Source of the DNA: Lachnospiraceae bacterium
Lineage (GTDB): Bacteria; Bacillota; Clostridia; Lachnospirales; Lachnospiraceae
Direction of reading: 5' to 3'
Assembly: GCA_003979345.1 (NCBI GenBank)
Contig: RYVZ01000057.1
Span: 1 to 6,653 of the forward strand
DNA length: 6,653 nt
Part shown: positions 1 to 5,344 of the stretch, piece after piece
How positions within the stretch are numbered: the stretch's first letter is position 1
Layout of the letters: each line of letters opens with the position of its first letter
Translations under genes and position numbers: made by a program
The notes under the pieces: generated by a model
What the model was told of the DNA's origin: nothing
Database searches by the model: none
What the model saw: only the letters and a program-made list of their open reading frames with translations

Positions 1-59
1 ATGCCTCGCAAAACCGCATAAATACTGAATGCGGGGAGTTTTGCTCATGGCTATTTTTT
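1..59 (+). terminator. hairpin with T-run, probable terminator of an upstream gene
   Basis: Positions 8-14 (GCAAAAC) pair perfectly with 38-44 (GTTTTGC), and 15-19 (CGCAT) with 29-33 (ATGCG), leaving a four-base bulge GGGA and a nine-base loop. GCC at 3-5 can also pair with GGC at 49-51, which brings the stem close to a run of six T at 54-59. It looks like an intrinsic terminator for a unit lying to the left, ending just before the ribosome binding site of the next gene. The main stem ends nine bases before the T-run, so it is not ideal. A 5' leader hairpin of the next gene is the alternative. Confidence 0.4.
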
Positions 60-84
60 AAGAAAATAAGGAGGCGGCAAGCCA

Positions 85-771
85 ATGAATTTACATGAGA
101 CAGATCCGGAATTTGTGAAGATCGTGGAGCATTTTACGTCGGAAGAAGTGGTAAAAGAACCGGGGCAGGAATTGCCGGAGGAAACACGGTATCTGGCGAT
201 CCTTGCCACATTATTAGGCTGTCAGGGACTTGACGTTTATCGAAGTATGCTGCCGAAAGCGCTGGATGGCGGACTGACACCTGTTATGGTGAAAGAGCTG
301 GTCTATCAGGCGGTGGATTATCTTGGACTTGGCAGGGTCATGCCGTTTTTATCTGCAGCCAACGAAATATTGACTGCGCGGGGCATTAAGCTTCCGCTTC
401 CTGCGCAGGCGCGGACGGCTCCGGGGGACAGACTGGAGAAAGGGGCTGAGGTACAGGCGGAGATTTTTGGAGCGCATATGAGAGAAGCCTGGAAAGCAGG
501 GCATATCAACCGGTGGCTGGCAGCGAACTGTTTCGGCGATTATTACACGAGGGGCGGTCTGGATCTAAAACAGCGTGAACTGATCACATTCTGTTTTCTG
601 GCGGCGCAGGGCGGCTGCGAACCGCAGCTTACCGCTCATGCAAAAGGAAACATGAACCTTGGAAATGACAAAGATTTCCTGATCAGGGTCGTATCGCAGT
701 GTCTGCCTTATATCGGGTATCCGCGCAGCTTAAATGCGATCAACTGTGTCAACAAAGCGGCGGAATCATAA
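85..771 (+). CDS. carboxymuconolactone decarboxylase (CMD) family protein, two-domain
   Basis: A 228-residue protein with two CMD/AhpD-like helical repeats. The first, about residues 32-103, has the pattern EETRYLAILATLLGC with Cys46. The second, about 120-226, has the family hallmark LKQRELITFCFLAAQGGCEP (residues 161-180) followed by QLTAHAKG, with Cys178 and His185. The AhpD CxxC redox pair is absent: Cys178 is followed by Glu-Pro-Gln-Leu, and Cys46 by Gln-Gly-Leu-Asp. This resembles 4-carboxymuconolactone decarboxylase-type members more than AhpD peroxidase partners. Many anaerobes carry such proteins with no known substrate, so the reaction cannot be assigned. The protein should be cytosolic, with no signal peptide. 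The start is well supported by AAGGAGG at about 68-74, ten bases upstream. No promoter is visible in the 84 bases available. The family call is firm; the function is not. Confidence 0.9.
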   Translation: MNLHETDPEFVKIVEHFTSEEVVKEPGQELPEETRYLAILATLLGCQGLDVYRSMLPKALDGGLTPVMVKELVYQAVDYLGLGRVMPFLSAANEILTARGIKLPLPAQARTAPGDRLEKGAEVQAEIFGAHMREAWKAGHINRWLAANCFGDYYTRGGLDLKQRELITFCFLAAQGGCEPQLTAHAKGNMNLGNDKDFLIRVVSQCLPYIGYPRSLNAINCVNKAAES

Positions 772-791
772 AGATTCGGAAAGTGGCAGGC

Positions 792-962
792 ATGAAAGCA
801 AAGACAAAAATAAAGTGGATATTTTTGACCTATCTGTTTTTGCGCAGTGAATTTGTCTTTTTAGATTATGAGGAATCAAGGCTGTTGTTCTTTTTTGATG
901 AGCTTGCGCTGATGGGGCTTTGTATTTTTATCGCGCATTACGGTGCAAAGCTGATCAGATGA
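792..962 (+). CDS. possible small hydrophobic protein of unknown function
   Basis: A 56-codon ORF begins MKAKTKIKWIFLTYLFLRSE and ends in a hydrophobic stretch (about residues 37-50, LALMGLCIFIAHYG) with a basic tail. It has a basic N-terminus and two short hydrophobic segments (about 9-17 and 37-49), as seen in small membrane proteins. It starts 20 bases after the CMD stop and could be co-transcribed with it. The reading frame extends further upstream to 699, inside the CMD gene, but ATG 792 is the natural start. The ribosome binding site is poor (only GTGGCAGG-like bases), which is the main reason for doubt. I do not recognise the protein; it may be non-coding or a decayed fragment. Confidence 0.35.
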   Translation: MKAKTKIKWIFLTYLFLRSEFVFLDYEESRLLFFFDELALMGLCIFIAHYGAKLIR

Positions 963-1054
963 CGTAAAATGGCGGGGAATAAGGATGAAACATAATTGTT
1001 TCCATGTGCCAATAAGCTTCAAAAATTTATTTTAGAATTTGTTTGAAAAAAGAG

Positions 1055-1082
1055 TTGACAAACGGATAAATCAGATTAGAAT
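1055..1082 (+). promoter_or_regulatory. strong sigma-A type promoter for the exporter leader
   Basis: A perfect -35 hexamer TTGACA (1055-1060) is followed after 16 bases by TAGAAT (1077-1082), a one-mismatch -10. The sequence upstream is A/T-rich (1018-1050), which suits an UP-like region. The predicted transcript start is near 1088-1090. It is the only convincing promoter between the CMD gene and the ABC genes and lies about 590 bases before the first ABC start codon, so it implies a long 5' leader. Confidence 0.75.
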
Positions 1083-1150
1083 AGGGTTAGTATCTGTTTT
1101 GAAACGCGGATAACGGCTTATACAATCGGGTATGGCTGCACAGACAGGAA

Positions 1151-1255
1151 GGAGGTAACCGTATGTTTCGGAGTTTGACAGAAAATGAGAATGCGTCAGC
1201 GCATTTGAGTATTCGTTTTCATGAACTGAAAAATGACAAGGATATGATTACCTCT
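1151..1255 (+). promoter_or_regulatory. extended stem-loop sequestering the leader ORF start
   Basis: Positions 1151-1164 (ribosome binding site, spacer and first two bases of the start codon) pair with 1242-1255, giving 13 of 14 pairs with two G-U and one C/A mismatch. Inside the loop are further nested helices: 1172-1175 with 1224-1227, 1181-1187 with 1214-1220 (seven pairs, one G-U), and 1189-1195 with 1200-1206 closed by the loop TCAG. Nearly the whole small ORF can thus fold into one rod that hides its own translation start. Found by eye; no energy was calculated. Confidence 0.45.
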
Positions 1256-1270
1256 GCCGGAACGATCTGA
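1163..1270 (+). CDS. 35-codon leader ORF, putative regulatory leader peptide
   Basis: ATG at 1163 is preceded at seven bases by AAGGAGGT (1149-1156), close to the perfect anti-16S match and better than the site before the ABC gene. The peptide begins MFRSLTENENASAHLSIRF and ends KDMITSAGTI before TGA at 1268-1270. It is hydrophilic, with no Cys, no signal peptide and no run of a single amino acid that would suggest classic amino-acid attenuation. It lies about 75 bases after the predicted transcript start and upstream of a terminator and an exporter operon, the usual place of a leader peptide. Its ribosome binding site and start codon can pair with its own 3' end. I do not recognise the sequence. 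It could also be a real small protein, or the frame may be incidental to a structured RNA. Confidence 0.6.
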   Translation: MFRSLTENENASAHLSIRFHELKNDKDMITSAGTI

Positions 1271-1275
1271 TCAGT

Positions 1276-1283
1276 CATACGGT
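1276..1283 (+). promoter_or_regulatory. second segment complementary to the leader ORF start
   Basis: CATACGGT, six bases after the leader ORF stop, is the exact reverse complement of 1158-1165 (end of the ribosome binding site spacer plus ATG). This pairing overlaps and so excludes the 1151-1164/1242-1255 helix. The two candidate partners lie either side of the stop codon, where a terminating or stalled ribosome would cover both. The heptamer CATACGG recurs at 1593-1599 in the terminator hairpin. Confidence 0.35.
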
Positions 1284-1288
1284 GCGGT

Positions 1289-1319
1289 TGAAATGATAAG
1301 AGTGATCTGTATCATTTCA
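1289..1319 (+). promoter_or_regulatory. perfect 10-bp hairpin just after the leader ORF
   Basis: TGAAATGATA (1289-1298) and TATCATTTCA (1310-1319) are exact reverse complements around an 11-base loop. There is no T-run after it, so it is not a terminator. As DNA it could be an operator palindrome with an 11-base spacer; as RNA it is a leader hairpin beginning 18 bases after the leader stop codon. No repressor gene is nearby, so the RNA reading is preferred. Confidence 0.5.
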
Positions 1320-1369
1320 TGATTCATGCATGAGGCTTCTATGCCTATGTATGGGGCGCGAATCGGAGA

Positions 1370-1400
1370 AGGCTTTGGTAATCGTGGATTATCATAGCCT
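1370..1400 (+). promoter_or_regulatory. long leader hairpin
   Basis: Positions 1370-1383 pair with 1387-1400 through 13 pairs (one G-T) with a single T/T mismatch, closed by the three-base loop GTG. The arms read AGGCTTTGGTAATC and GATTATCATAGCCT. It is one of the most stable structures in the leader and has no T-run, so it is more likely a folding element or ribosome barrier than a terminator. Confidence 0.5.
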
Positions 1401-1430
1401 GTTTTATTTATATGGCAATCGATATTTTGC

Positions 1431-1490
1431 GGATGGGGATTTCCTGAACGAAGTTTTCCGGAATGGGGATTTTCTGAGTCAGGTTTTTCC
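1431..1490 (+). repeat. imperfect 30-base tandem repeat with partial third copy
   Basis: Units 1431-1460 and 1461-1490 agree at about 22 of 30 positions: both have the core ATGGGGATTT and a TTTTCC-type end. A degenerate partial third copy begins at 1491 (GATTGGGACTTCC). The period is a multiple of three, so in one frame it reads DGDFLNEVFR then NGDFLSQVFP, but that frame has no ribosome binding site. It lies in the middle of the exporter leader and may come from slippage, or provide repeated RNA or protein binding sites. Confidence 0.5.
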
Positions 1491-1510
1491 GATTGGGACT
1501 TCCAAATCGG
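1489..1510 (+). promoter_or_regulatory. small leader hairpin
   Basis: CCGATT (1489-1494) pairs with AATCGG (1505-1510). The stem continues as GGG (1495-1497) with TCC (1501-1503), with A1504 bulged and the loop ACT. It immediately follows the tandem repeat. Confidence 0.35.
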
Positions 1511-1553
1511 AGATTCCATCGCATCGGCAAATTGTCTGAAGCCATGATCAGGA

Positions 1554-1600
1554 GCCGTTCGCGCGATGGGAAAGTCTTTAGGAAGAATATCGCATACGGC
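1554..1600 (+). promoter_or_regulatory. candidate antiterminator competing with the terminator
   Basis: GCCGT (1554-1558) is complementary to ACGGC (1596-1600), and GCGAT (1563-1567) to ATCGC (1589-1593), giving two five-pair helices around an internal loop. Both use bases needed for the terminator stem, so the two folds are mutually exclusive. A third option is CGATATTTT (1420-1428), which can pair with 1584-1592 (nine pairs, one G-U). These are by-eye complementarities without energy values. Confidence 0.35.
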
Positions 1601-1614
1601 GGTATTCTTTTTTT
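1583..1614 (+). terminator. intrinsic terminator upstream of the ABC exporter genes
   Basis: AAGAATATCGC (1583-1593) pairs with GCGGTATTCTT (1599-1609) over 11 positions (one T-G) around a five-base loop ATACG. The last two stem bases begin a seven-T tract at 1608-1614. It is a textbook Rho-independent terminator in the + orientation, lying between the promoter at 1055 and the first ABC gene at 1680. It would stop most transcripts before the exporter unless an alternative fold forms. Confidence 0.8.
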
Positions 1615-1621
1615 GTTTGCA

Positions 1622-1643
1622 GCCCATGCAGGGAAGTATGGGC
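1622..1643 (+). promoter_or_regulatory. hairpin between terminator and ABC start
   Basis: GCCCATGC (1622-1629) pairs with GTATGGGC (1636-1643) over eight positions (one G-T) with the loop AGGGAA. No T-run follows. It lies 36 bases before the exporter start codon and does not directly cover the start. It may stabilise the 5' end of read-through mRNA or affect translation. Confidence 0.4.
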
Positions 1644-1679
1644 AGAGGAATTTTGACTTGAAAGGGGCATCAAAAGGTT

Positions 1680-3509
1680 ATGCAGAAATTGAGAAGTTAT
1701 TTATGGAGGCACAGAAGACCCTATTTCATGGCGGTCGTGTCTTTGGTGATAGCGGTCGTATTGGATCTGCTTTCTCCGCTAGTGACAAAAAGCATCGTGG
1801 ATGATGTGATCGTCGGCGGCAATATGGCGAAATTAAAATATATGCTTGTGGCGTTTTTGGGTATCGGCATCGGCAGATGTATTTTTCAGTATGTAAAAGA
1901 ATATTTATGCGATCTGACCGGCTCCAAAGTGGCGCTGGAAGTCAGGCGGGATGTATTTTCCCATGTGCAGGGTTTGAGCGCGGAGTTTTTTGACCGTACC
2001 GGAACGGGCGAACTGATGGCGCGCGTCAAAGATGATGTGGACCGCATCTGGGACGGCGCGTCCTATGTCGGCATGCTCATTGCGGAAGTGGCGTTACATA
2101 CGGGTATCGTGCTGTTCTGCATGTACCGGCTGAACTGGAAACTTGCGGTCGTGCCGACACTGGCGATGATCGCATGCGGTGTCATCGCGATCGTGATGGA
2201 GAGGAAGCTGGACGCGGTCTATGAGGAGATCAGCGAGGAGAATGCGGCGCTGAATACCGTTGCGGAAGAAAACTTGGCCGGCGTGCGGACCGTGAAAGCG
2301 TTTGCAAGGGAAAAGCATGAAATCGGGAAATTTTTGAAGCATAATAACCGCTATTATGAACTGAATATGAAGCAGTCGAGAGTATTTGTGCGCTATTATC
2401 CGTATTTCAGTGTGGTTGCGAAGGTGCTGCCGCTTGTCACGGTGCTGCTTGGCGGTTATGAAGTGATCTATTCGGGTTTCTCACTCGGCGAGCTGAGCGC
2501 ATTCGTGCAGTATTCCAACAATATCGTATGGCCGATGGAGATGCTCGGATGGCTGACGAACAGTATTTCTTCCGCGTTTGCATCGAACCGCAAGCTGCGG
2601 AAGCTCTGTGCGGAGAAGCCGGTCATCGTGGAAAAAGAAGATCCGGTCGTGCTCGATCAGGTGCGCGGAAAAATCGAATTTGACCATGTTTCGTTCCATA
2701 AAGCGGACGGATATGAGATCTTAAAGGATATTACATTTACAGTTGAGGCAGGGCAGACGATCGGTATCATGGGCGCGACCGGAGCCGGAAAAAGTTCGAT
2801 CGTATATTTGCTGCAGCGTCTTTATGATGCGACGGATGGCTGTGTGCGCGTGGACGGTGTGGACGTGAAGGATATGACCTTAAAGCAGCTGCGCAGTAAT
2901 ATCTCGATCGTCATGCAGGATGTCTTTTTGTTTTCCGATACGATCAGCGAGAACGTGCGGCTTGGGAAACACGATCTGACGGATTATGAGACGATCCGCA
3001 AAGCATCCCATGACGCGCAGGCAGGCAGTTTTATCGAGCGCATGGACGATCAGTATGAGACGGTCATCGGTGAGCGCGGCGTCGGCTTGTCGGGCGGGCA
3101 GAAGCAGCGCATCAGCATCGCGCGTGCGCTTGCCAAAAAAGAACCGATCCTTGTTCTGGATGATTCCACATCGGCGCTGGATACAGAGACGGAGCGCGCG
3201 ATCGAACAGACGCTGCTCACGCTCCCGAATACGACGAAGATCATCATTGCGCACCGCATCAGCGCCGTGCGCGAGGCTGACATGATCCTTGTGATGAAGG
3301 ACGGTGCGATCGCAGAACGCGGTACGCATGACGAGCTGCTTCGGAAACGGGGACTTTACTATGAGACTTACTGCGTGCAGCATGAAGAGCTGCCGGAGGA
3401 TGGCGTGACAAAGAACGGCGCAGTTGTGACCCCTGCGGAGAGCGCGGGAGGGGACAATGGAGCGTTATCTGTGTCTGACACTGTGATGCAGGACGGAGAG
3501 GAGGCGTAA
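1680..3509 (+). CDS. ABC exporter half-transporter, degenerate-site subunit (BmrC-like)
   Basis: A 609-residue fused ABC half-transporter: a transmembrane domain with about six helices (roughly residues 16-300), then a nucleotide-binding domain (about 331-565). Visible motifs are Walker A GATGAGKS (365-372), Q-loop Gln413, signature LSGGQ (470-474), Walker B LVLDD (491-495), D-loop SALD (498-501) and switch His525. The residue after the Walker B Asp is Asp495 instead of catalytic Glu, and the usual A-loop aromatic position is Lys341, so this subunit's own ATP site is degenerate. Its canonical signature serves the partner's site. This is the BmrC/LmrC-type half of a heterodimeric multidrug exporter; the real substrate is unknown. 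The tail after about 566 is a long, polar, probably disordered extension. The in-frame stop at 1659 makes ATG 1680 the first start. Its ribosome binding site is weak or oddly spaced (AAAGGGG 1661-1667, 12 bases away), which may favour low or regulated translation. Confidence 0.95.
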   Translation: MQKLRSYLWRHRRPYFMAVVSLVIAVVLDLLSPLVTKSIVDDVIVGGNMAKLKYMLVAFLGIGIGRCIFQYVKEYLCDLTGSKVALEVRRDVFSHVQGLSAEFFDRTGTGELMARVKDDVDRIWDGASYVGMLIAEVALHTGIVLFCMYRLNWKLAVVPTLAMIACGVIAIVMERKLDAVYEEISEENAALNTVAEENLAGVRTVKAFAREKHEIGKFLKHNNRYYELNMKQSRVFVRYYPYFSVVAKVLPLVTVLLGGYEVIYSGFSLGELSAFVQYSNNIVWPMEMLGWLTNSISSAFASNRKLRKLCAEKPVIVEKEDPVVLDQVRGKIEFDHVSFHKADGYEILKDITFTVEAGQTIGIMGATGAGKSSIVYLLQRLYDATDGCVRVDGVDVKDMTLKQLRSNISIVMQDVFLFSDTISENVRLGKHDLTDYETIRKASHDAQAGSFIERMDDQYETVIGERGVGLSGGQKQRISIARALAKKEPILVLDDSTSALDTETERAIEQTLLTLPNTTKIIIAHRISAVREADMILVMKDGAIAERGTHDELLRKRGLYYETYCVQHEELPEDGVTKNGAVVTPAESAGGDNGALSVSDTVMQDGEEA

Positions 3510-3511
3510 GC

Positions 3512-5281
3512 ATGGCGGTCAATTCCTATAAAAGCGATGAACAGAGCGTGGAAAAAAGCAAGCGCGAGACGCTTGCACGCCTGTTTCGTTATTTATTTCA
3601 ATATAAGTTACAAATTATCGGCGTATTGCTGCTGATGGGCTACTGCGTGGCGGTTTCCCTGATCAATCCGCTGATCATAGAACGTGCGATCGACACGCAT
3701 ATCCGTGGAAACGATTATCCGGGACTGGTAAAGCTGATGATCGCGGCGCTTGTGATCAACGTGTTGGTCGTGTTTGCGGTCAAGCTCAGAATGTATGTGA
3801 TGGCAAAAGTATGTAATAAGATTCTTCTGACCATTCGCCAGGAATTATATACGCATATCCAGACATTGGATTTTCAGTTTTTCGATTCCAGACCGACCGG
3901 AAAAATATTGAGCAGGATCATCGGAGACATCAACTCCTTAAAGGACGTCTTAAACAACTGTGTGACGACGCTGATTCCCGATTTCCTGACGGTCATTGCG
4001 GTTGTGGTCATAATGTTCGCGAAGAATCCGCTGCTTGCGGCGGCGTCGCTCCTCAGTACGCCGTTTATGGCGATCGGGACCGTGCTGATTGAAGTGAAAG
4101 CGCATCCGCGCTGGCAGGCGTTCCGCAAGAAATCCTCGAACTTAAATGCGTTCATTCATGAGGATATGTCGGGCATGCGCGTGATTCAGAGCTTTACGGC
4201 GGAGGAAGAGACGAACAGGACGTTTGACTCCCTCGTGCATGAACACCGCAATTCGTTTAAGAGCGCGGTCCGCATCAGCGATGCGTTCGGTTCCGTCATT
4301 GATTTTACATGGGGACTTGGCTGCATCTGCCTGTATTTTACCGGAATTGTGATCCTGGGCGTGGATAAGGTGACGCTTGGTACCTTCCTTGCATTCGGAA
4401 CCTATATCAACATGTTCTGGCAGCCGATCAATAATCTGAGCAGTTTTTATAATCAGATTGTGACGAATATTGCGGGCGCCGAGCGTATTTTTGAAGTGCT
4501 TGACACCGAACCGGAGATCACGGATGCCGCAAATGTCGGTGAGATCGGAGAGATTCACGGGACCGTCGATTTCGAGCATGTTTCTTTTTCTTATGACGGG
4601 GAACATAAAGTACTCGACGACGTGAGCTTTCATATCAAGCCTGGGGAGACAATCGCGCTCGTGGGCCCGACCGGAGCCGGAAAGACAACGATCGTGAACC
4701 TGATCAGTCGTTTTTATGATGTGCAGGGCGGAATTGTCCGCATTGACGGACAGGATGTAAAAACGGTGTCGATCGAAAGCCTGCGCAGGCAGATGGGCAT
4801 TATGACGCAGGATCAGTTTTTATTTTCGGGAACAATCAAAGAAAATATCCGATACGGCAAACTGGATGCGACGGACGAGGAGATTGAGGCGGCGGCAAAG
4901 GCGGTCAACGCGCATGAATTTATCATGCGTCTGCCGAAGGGGTATGACACCGAACTTTCCGAGCGCGGCGGCGGACTTTCGATTGGGCAGCGTCAGCTTC
5001 TTGCATTCGCGCGCACGATGGTGTCGATGCCGAAAATACTCATTCTTGACGAGGCGACGTCGAGCATTGATACGCAGACGGAAGTATTGGTACAGCAGGG
5101 CATTGAGCAGCTCCTTGCCGGAAGAACGAGCTTCGTGATCGCACACCGTTTATCGACGATCAAGAAGGCGGACCGCATTTTTGTGATCGACGACGGGCGT
5201 ATTATTGAGGAAGGCAGCGCGGCAGAGCTGATCGCTAAGAAAGGCGCGTATTACAATCTGTATATGGCGTCGCTGCGGTAG
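3512..5281 (+). CDS. ABC exporter half-transporter, catalytic subunit (BmrD-like)
   Basis: A 589-residue half-transporter: a transmembrane domain (about residues 30-320) and a nucleotide-binding domain (about 351-585). Motifs are A-loop Tyr361, Walker A GPTGAGKT (385-392), Q-loop Gln433, Walker B ILILDE (509-514) with catalytic Glu514, D-loop SSID (517-520) and switch His545. The signature is LSIGQ (489-493), with Ile replacing the usual Gly. Paired with the previous protein, its Walker sites meet a perfect LSGGQ and should hydrolyse ATP, while its altered signature faces the degenerate site. This is the known asymmetry of BmrCD, LmrCD and TM287/288. Only two bases separate it from the upstream stop, and GGAGAGGAGG (about 3494-3503) lies within the end of the first gene, so translation is probably coupled. 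Export of drugs or lipophilic compounds is the family expectation; the substrate is not visible. No terminator was seen after it. Confidence 0.95.
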   Translation: MAVNSYKSDEQSVEKSKRETLARLFRYLFQYKLQIIGVLLLMGYCVAVSLINPLIIERAIDTHIRGNDYPGLVKLMIAALVINVLVVFAVKLRMYVMAKVCNKILLTIRQELYTHIQTLDFQFFDSRPTGKILSRIIGDINSLKDVLNNCVTTLIPDFLTVIAVVVIMFAKNPLLAAASLLSTPFMAIGTVLIEVKAHPRWQAFRKKSSNLNAFIHEDMSGMRVIQSFTAEEETNRTFDSLVHEHRNSFKSAVRISDAFGSVIDFTWGLGCICLYFTGIVILGVDKVTLGTFLAFGTYINMFWQPINNLSSFYNQIVTNIAGAERIFEVLDTEPEITDAANVGEIGEIHGTVDFEHVSFSYDGEHKVLDDVSFHIKPGETIALVGPTGAGKTTIVNLISRFYDVQGGIVRIDGQDVKTVSIESLRRQMGIMTQDQFLFSGTIKENIRYGKLDATDEEIEAAAKAVNAHEFIMRLPKGYDTELSERGGGLSIGQRQLLAFARTMVSMPKILILDEATSSIDTQTEVLVQQGIEQLLAGRTSFVIAHRLSTIKKADRIFVIDDGRIIEEGSAAELIAKKGAYYNLYMASLR

Positions 5282-5344
5282 GGGGATCATCTTTGCGACG
5301 TTGATTTGTAACTGATTATTTATAAGATCCGAAATGGAGTTGTT
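5282..5344 (+). other. composition boundary between exporter and AT-rich block
   Basis: These 63 bases hold no gene and no convincing terminator. After them base composition drops sharply: for example 3061-3120 has 42 G/C of 60, while 5401-5460 has 12 of 60. A TTGATT (5301) and TATAAG (5321) are only 14 bases apart, too close for a good promoter. A short inverted GGATC (5284-5288) / GATCC (5326-5330) is not enough to call a structure. This may be the edge of a separately acquired segment. Confidence 0.4.

Larger units (their letters stand above)
1089..1679 (+). promoter_or_regulatory. long structured 5' leader of the ABC exporter operon (candidate attenuator)
   Basis: About 590 bases separate the predicted transcript start from the first ABC gene. 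They hold a small ORF with a strong ribosome binding site, at least five stable hairpins, a 30-base tandem repeat and an intrinsic terminator that ends 65 bases before the exporter start codon. A terminator between promoter and gene in the same orientation is the hallmark of transcription attenuation. In B. subtilis, bmrCD, a comparable heterodimeric exporter, is known to be controlled by a small leader ORF (bmrB) and a terminator. Here the order of parts is the same, but no sequence similarity to bmrB was recognised. No T-box or known riboswitch signature was seen. An alternative is a separate short transcript (sRNA or small-protein gene) ending at the terminator, with an unseen promoter for the exporter. 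Confidence 0.5.

Noticed and set aside
985..1035. 16-codon ORF before the promoter
   Set aside because: AAGG lies directly against the ATG with no proper spacing, and it is upstream of the promoter at 1055; likely chance.
1293..1322. nine-codon ORF (MIRVICIIS) resembling antibiotic-resistance leader peptides
   Set aside because: Attractive in length and hydrophobic character, but no good ribosome binding site precedes it and it is buried in the 1289-1319 hairpin.
1330..1539. 69-codon ORF in the leader covering the tandem repeat
   Set aside because: No ribosome binding site before the ATG, several ATGs crowded into a hairpin region, and no recognisable protein; its repeats are explained by the 30-base DNA repeat.
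1271..1627. 118-codon ORF on the minus strand across the leader
   Set aside because: It starts opposite the terminator region with no ribosome binding site, and its Pro/Ser/Gly repeats just mirror the DNA repeat.
1493..1804. 103-codon ORF running into the first ABC gene
   Set aside because: Overlaps the ABC start in another frame, crosses the terminator, and has no ribosome binding site.
2880..3383. long minus-strand ORFs within the ABC genes (also 4142-4633 and 4820-5146)
   Set aside because: They lie opposite strongly conserved ABC motifs and are mirror-frame shadows of the GC-rich coding strand.
5284..5330. GGATC/GATCC inverted repeat and a possible promoter after the ABC genes
   Set aside because: Only five pairs over a long loop without T-run, and -35/-10-like hexamers spaced only 14 bases apart; neither is convincing.
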